A stretch of DNA of 52,570 bases from Bacteroidota bacterium (lineage in GTDB: Bacteria; Bacteroidota; Bacteroidia; Cytophagales; Cyclobacteriaceae). How positions within the stretch are numbered: the stretch's first letter is position 1; the number at the start of each line of letters is the position of its first letter. Below, piece by piece: positions 52,069 to 52,570 of the stretch. The notes below the pieces were generated by a model. That model saw nothing but the letters and a program-made list of their open reading frames with translations, was not told where the DNA came from and searched no databases. Position numbers and translations under genes: made by a program. The stretch is from assembly GCA_022571715.1 (NCBI GenBank), contig JACZXH010000016.1:1-52570 (forward strand), read 5' to 3'.

Positions 52069-52099
52069 CTGCCCGTCCGAACGGCTGTAGGCCGGGCAG
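52069..52099. repeat. GC-rich palindrome between ltaE and lpdA
   Basis: CTGCCCG (52069-52075) and CGGGCAG (52093-52099) with CCGAACGG in the loop form a hairpin of the dispersed-palindrome kind. The rest of 51907-52193 is AT-rich, with nothing else recognised. It is not followed by a T-tract on either strand and could be a repeat rather than a terminator. Confidence 0.45.
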
Positions 52100-52193
52100 A
52101 CAAGTCAGGATTAAATTTCATAGCTATTATTTTAGTATGAAGGTTTAAACTCAAACTTTCGTCTTTTGAGTTACTATTTTCCCGAAAAAAAAA

Positions 52194-52570
52194 TCATAAA
52201 TGAATAACTTCATCATAAGCTGCCGCCGTAGCCTCCATCACAGCCTCTGACATGGTGGGATGCGGGTGAATGGATTTAATGATTTCATGGCCGGTCGTTT
52301 CCAGTTTGCGGGCAACGACCACTTCCGCAATCAGCTCGGTTACATTAGCGCCGATCATATGTGCCCCTAGCCATTCTCCATATTTGGCATCATAAATTAC
52401 CTTTACGAATCCCTCTTTGGCCCCGGCAGCGCTGGCTTTACCGGATGCAGAAAAAGGGAATTTACCCACTTTGATTTCATATCCGGCCTCTTTGGCTGCG
52501 GCCTCCGTGTAGCCCACCGATGCAATTTCCGGACTGCAATAGGTACATCCAGGAATGTTGTTATAGTTGA
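52194..52570 (-). CDS. lpdA: dihydrolipoyl dehydrogenase, C-terminal part, cut by window edge
   Basis: The last ~125 residues of an E3 flavoprotein (2-oxoacid dehydrogenase complexes). Visible: CTYCSPEIASVGYTE, KFPFSASGKASAAGAKEGFV, the interface segment LGAHMIGANVTELIAEVVVA and the catalytic IHPHPTMSEAVMEA (the His acid/base, with its Glu partner) near the C-terminus. The frame continues to the right edge, so it extends upstream on the minus strand beyond the window. The FAD and NAD sites are outside the window. Confidence 0.93.
   Translation of the reverse strand, partial: NYNNIPGCTYCSPEIASVGYTEAAAKEAGYEIKVGKFPFSASGKASAAGAKEGFVKVIYDAKYGEWLGAHMIGANVTELIAEVVVARKLETTGHEIIKSIHPHPTMSEAVMEATAAAYDEVIHL

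Noticed and set aside
1-52570. tRNA, rRNA, CRISPR arrays and riboswitches
   Set aside because: None were recognised on reading the sequence; cobalamin riboswitch elements upstream of the adenosyltransferase were specifically looked for and not seen. A covariance-model scan could still find a weak one.

Overview
The window comes from a member of the Bacteroidota, most likely a Cytophagales / Cyclobacteriaceae-like bacterium. This is inferred from gene content: CarboxypepD_reg-like domains, a TPR-type hybrid-style histidine kinase, LytTR/LytS pairs, DUF2807 and DUF6249/DUF6588-type proteins, moderate-to-low GC, few Shine-Dalgarno sequences, several TTG starts and TAnnTTTG-like -7 boxes. No rRNA, tRNA, CRISPR array or insertion sequence with a transposase was recognised. 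The window cuts two genes: an SCO1/SenC gene at the left edge and a dihydrolipoyl dehydrogenase gene at the right edge.

Left third (1-21.6 kb). A minus-strand group holds a DUF2064 glycosyltransferase-like gene, a MOSC gene, a possible micro-ORF and SCO1/SenC. A TPR sensor kinase follows. Next comes a tight five-gene minus-strand operon (11.5 to 4.8 kb) joining a FAD oxidoreductase and a membrane 4Fe-4S protein to three glycosyltransferases; this is the least expected gene combination in the window. Then come an outer-membrane protein and a Fur-family regulator with a palindromic operator candidate, next to a Dps-like (thioferritin-type) iron-storage gene. An overlapping plsC-gatC-TPR membrane protein operon and an ABC ATPase, a cobalamin adenosyltransferase and ilvE complete this part.

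Middle (21.6-34.4 kb). There is a small secreted-protein gene broken at an A7 run, and prfB with the classical +1 programmed frameshift. An MFS transporter, a GIN-domain protein, a DUF4442 protein, nhaC, an RNase D-like exonuclease and an SLC13 transporter follow. Upstream of nhaC lies the eroded 3' end of a saccharopine dehydrogenase gene. From 31.9 to 34.0 kb is a small accessory patch: a HEPN-like orphan gene bounded by short related repeats and a long attC-like stem-loop, a broken aspartyl-hydroxylase-like gene, and a parDE toxin-antitoxin pair.

Right third (34.4-52.6 kb). Two ECF sigma/anti-sigma modules are present; one has a TonB-like C-terminus on its anti-sigma-like partner and is divergent from a von Willebrand factor A lipid/envelope protein. 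A LytS/LytTR two-component pair, a CarboxypepD_reg protein, a BetR-like HTH regulator, rarA, an EamA transporter and ltaE follow. Directly after the EamA gene, a ~1.6 kb cargo (split lipoprotein / glycine-rich bacteriocin-like protein plus small membrane proteins) lies between two diverged copies of the EamA 3' end, which suggests a duplication-associated insertion of a toxin/immunity-like cassette.
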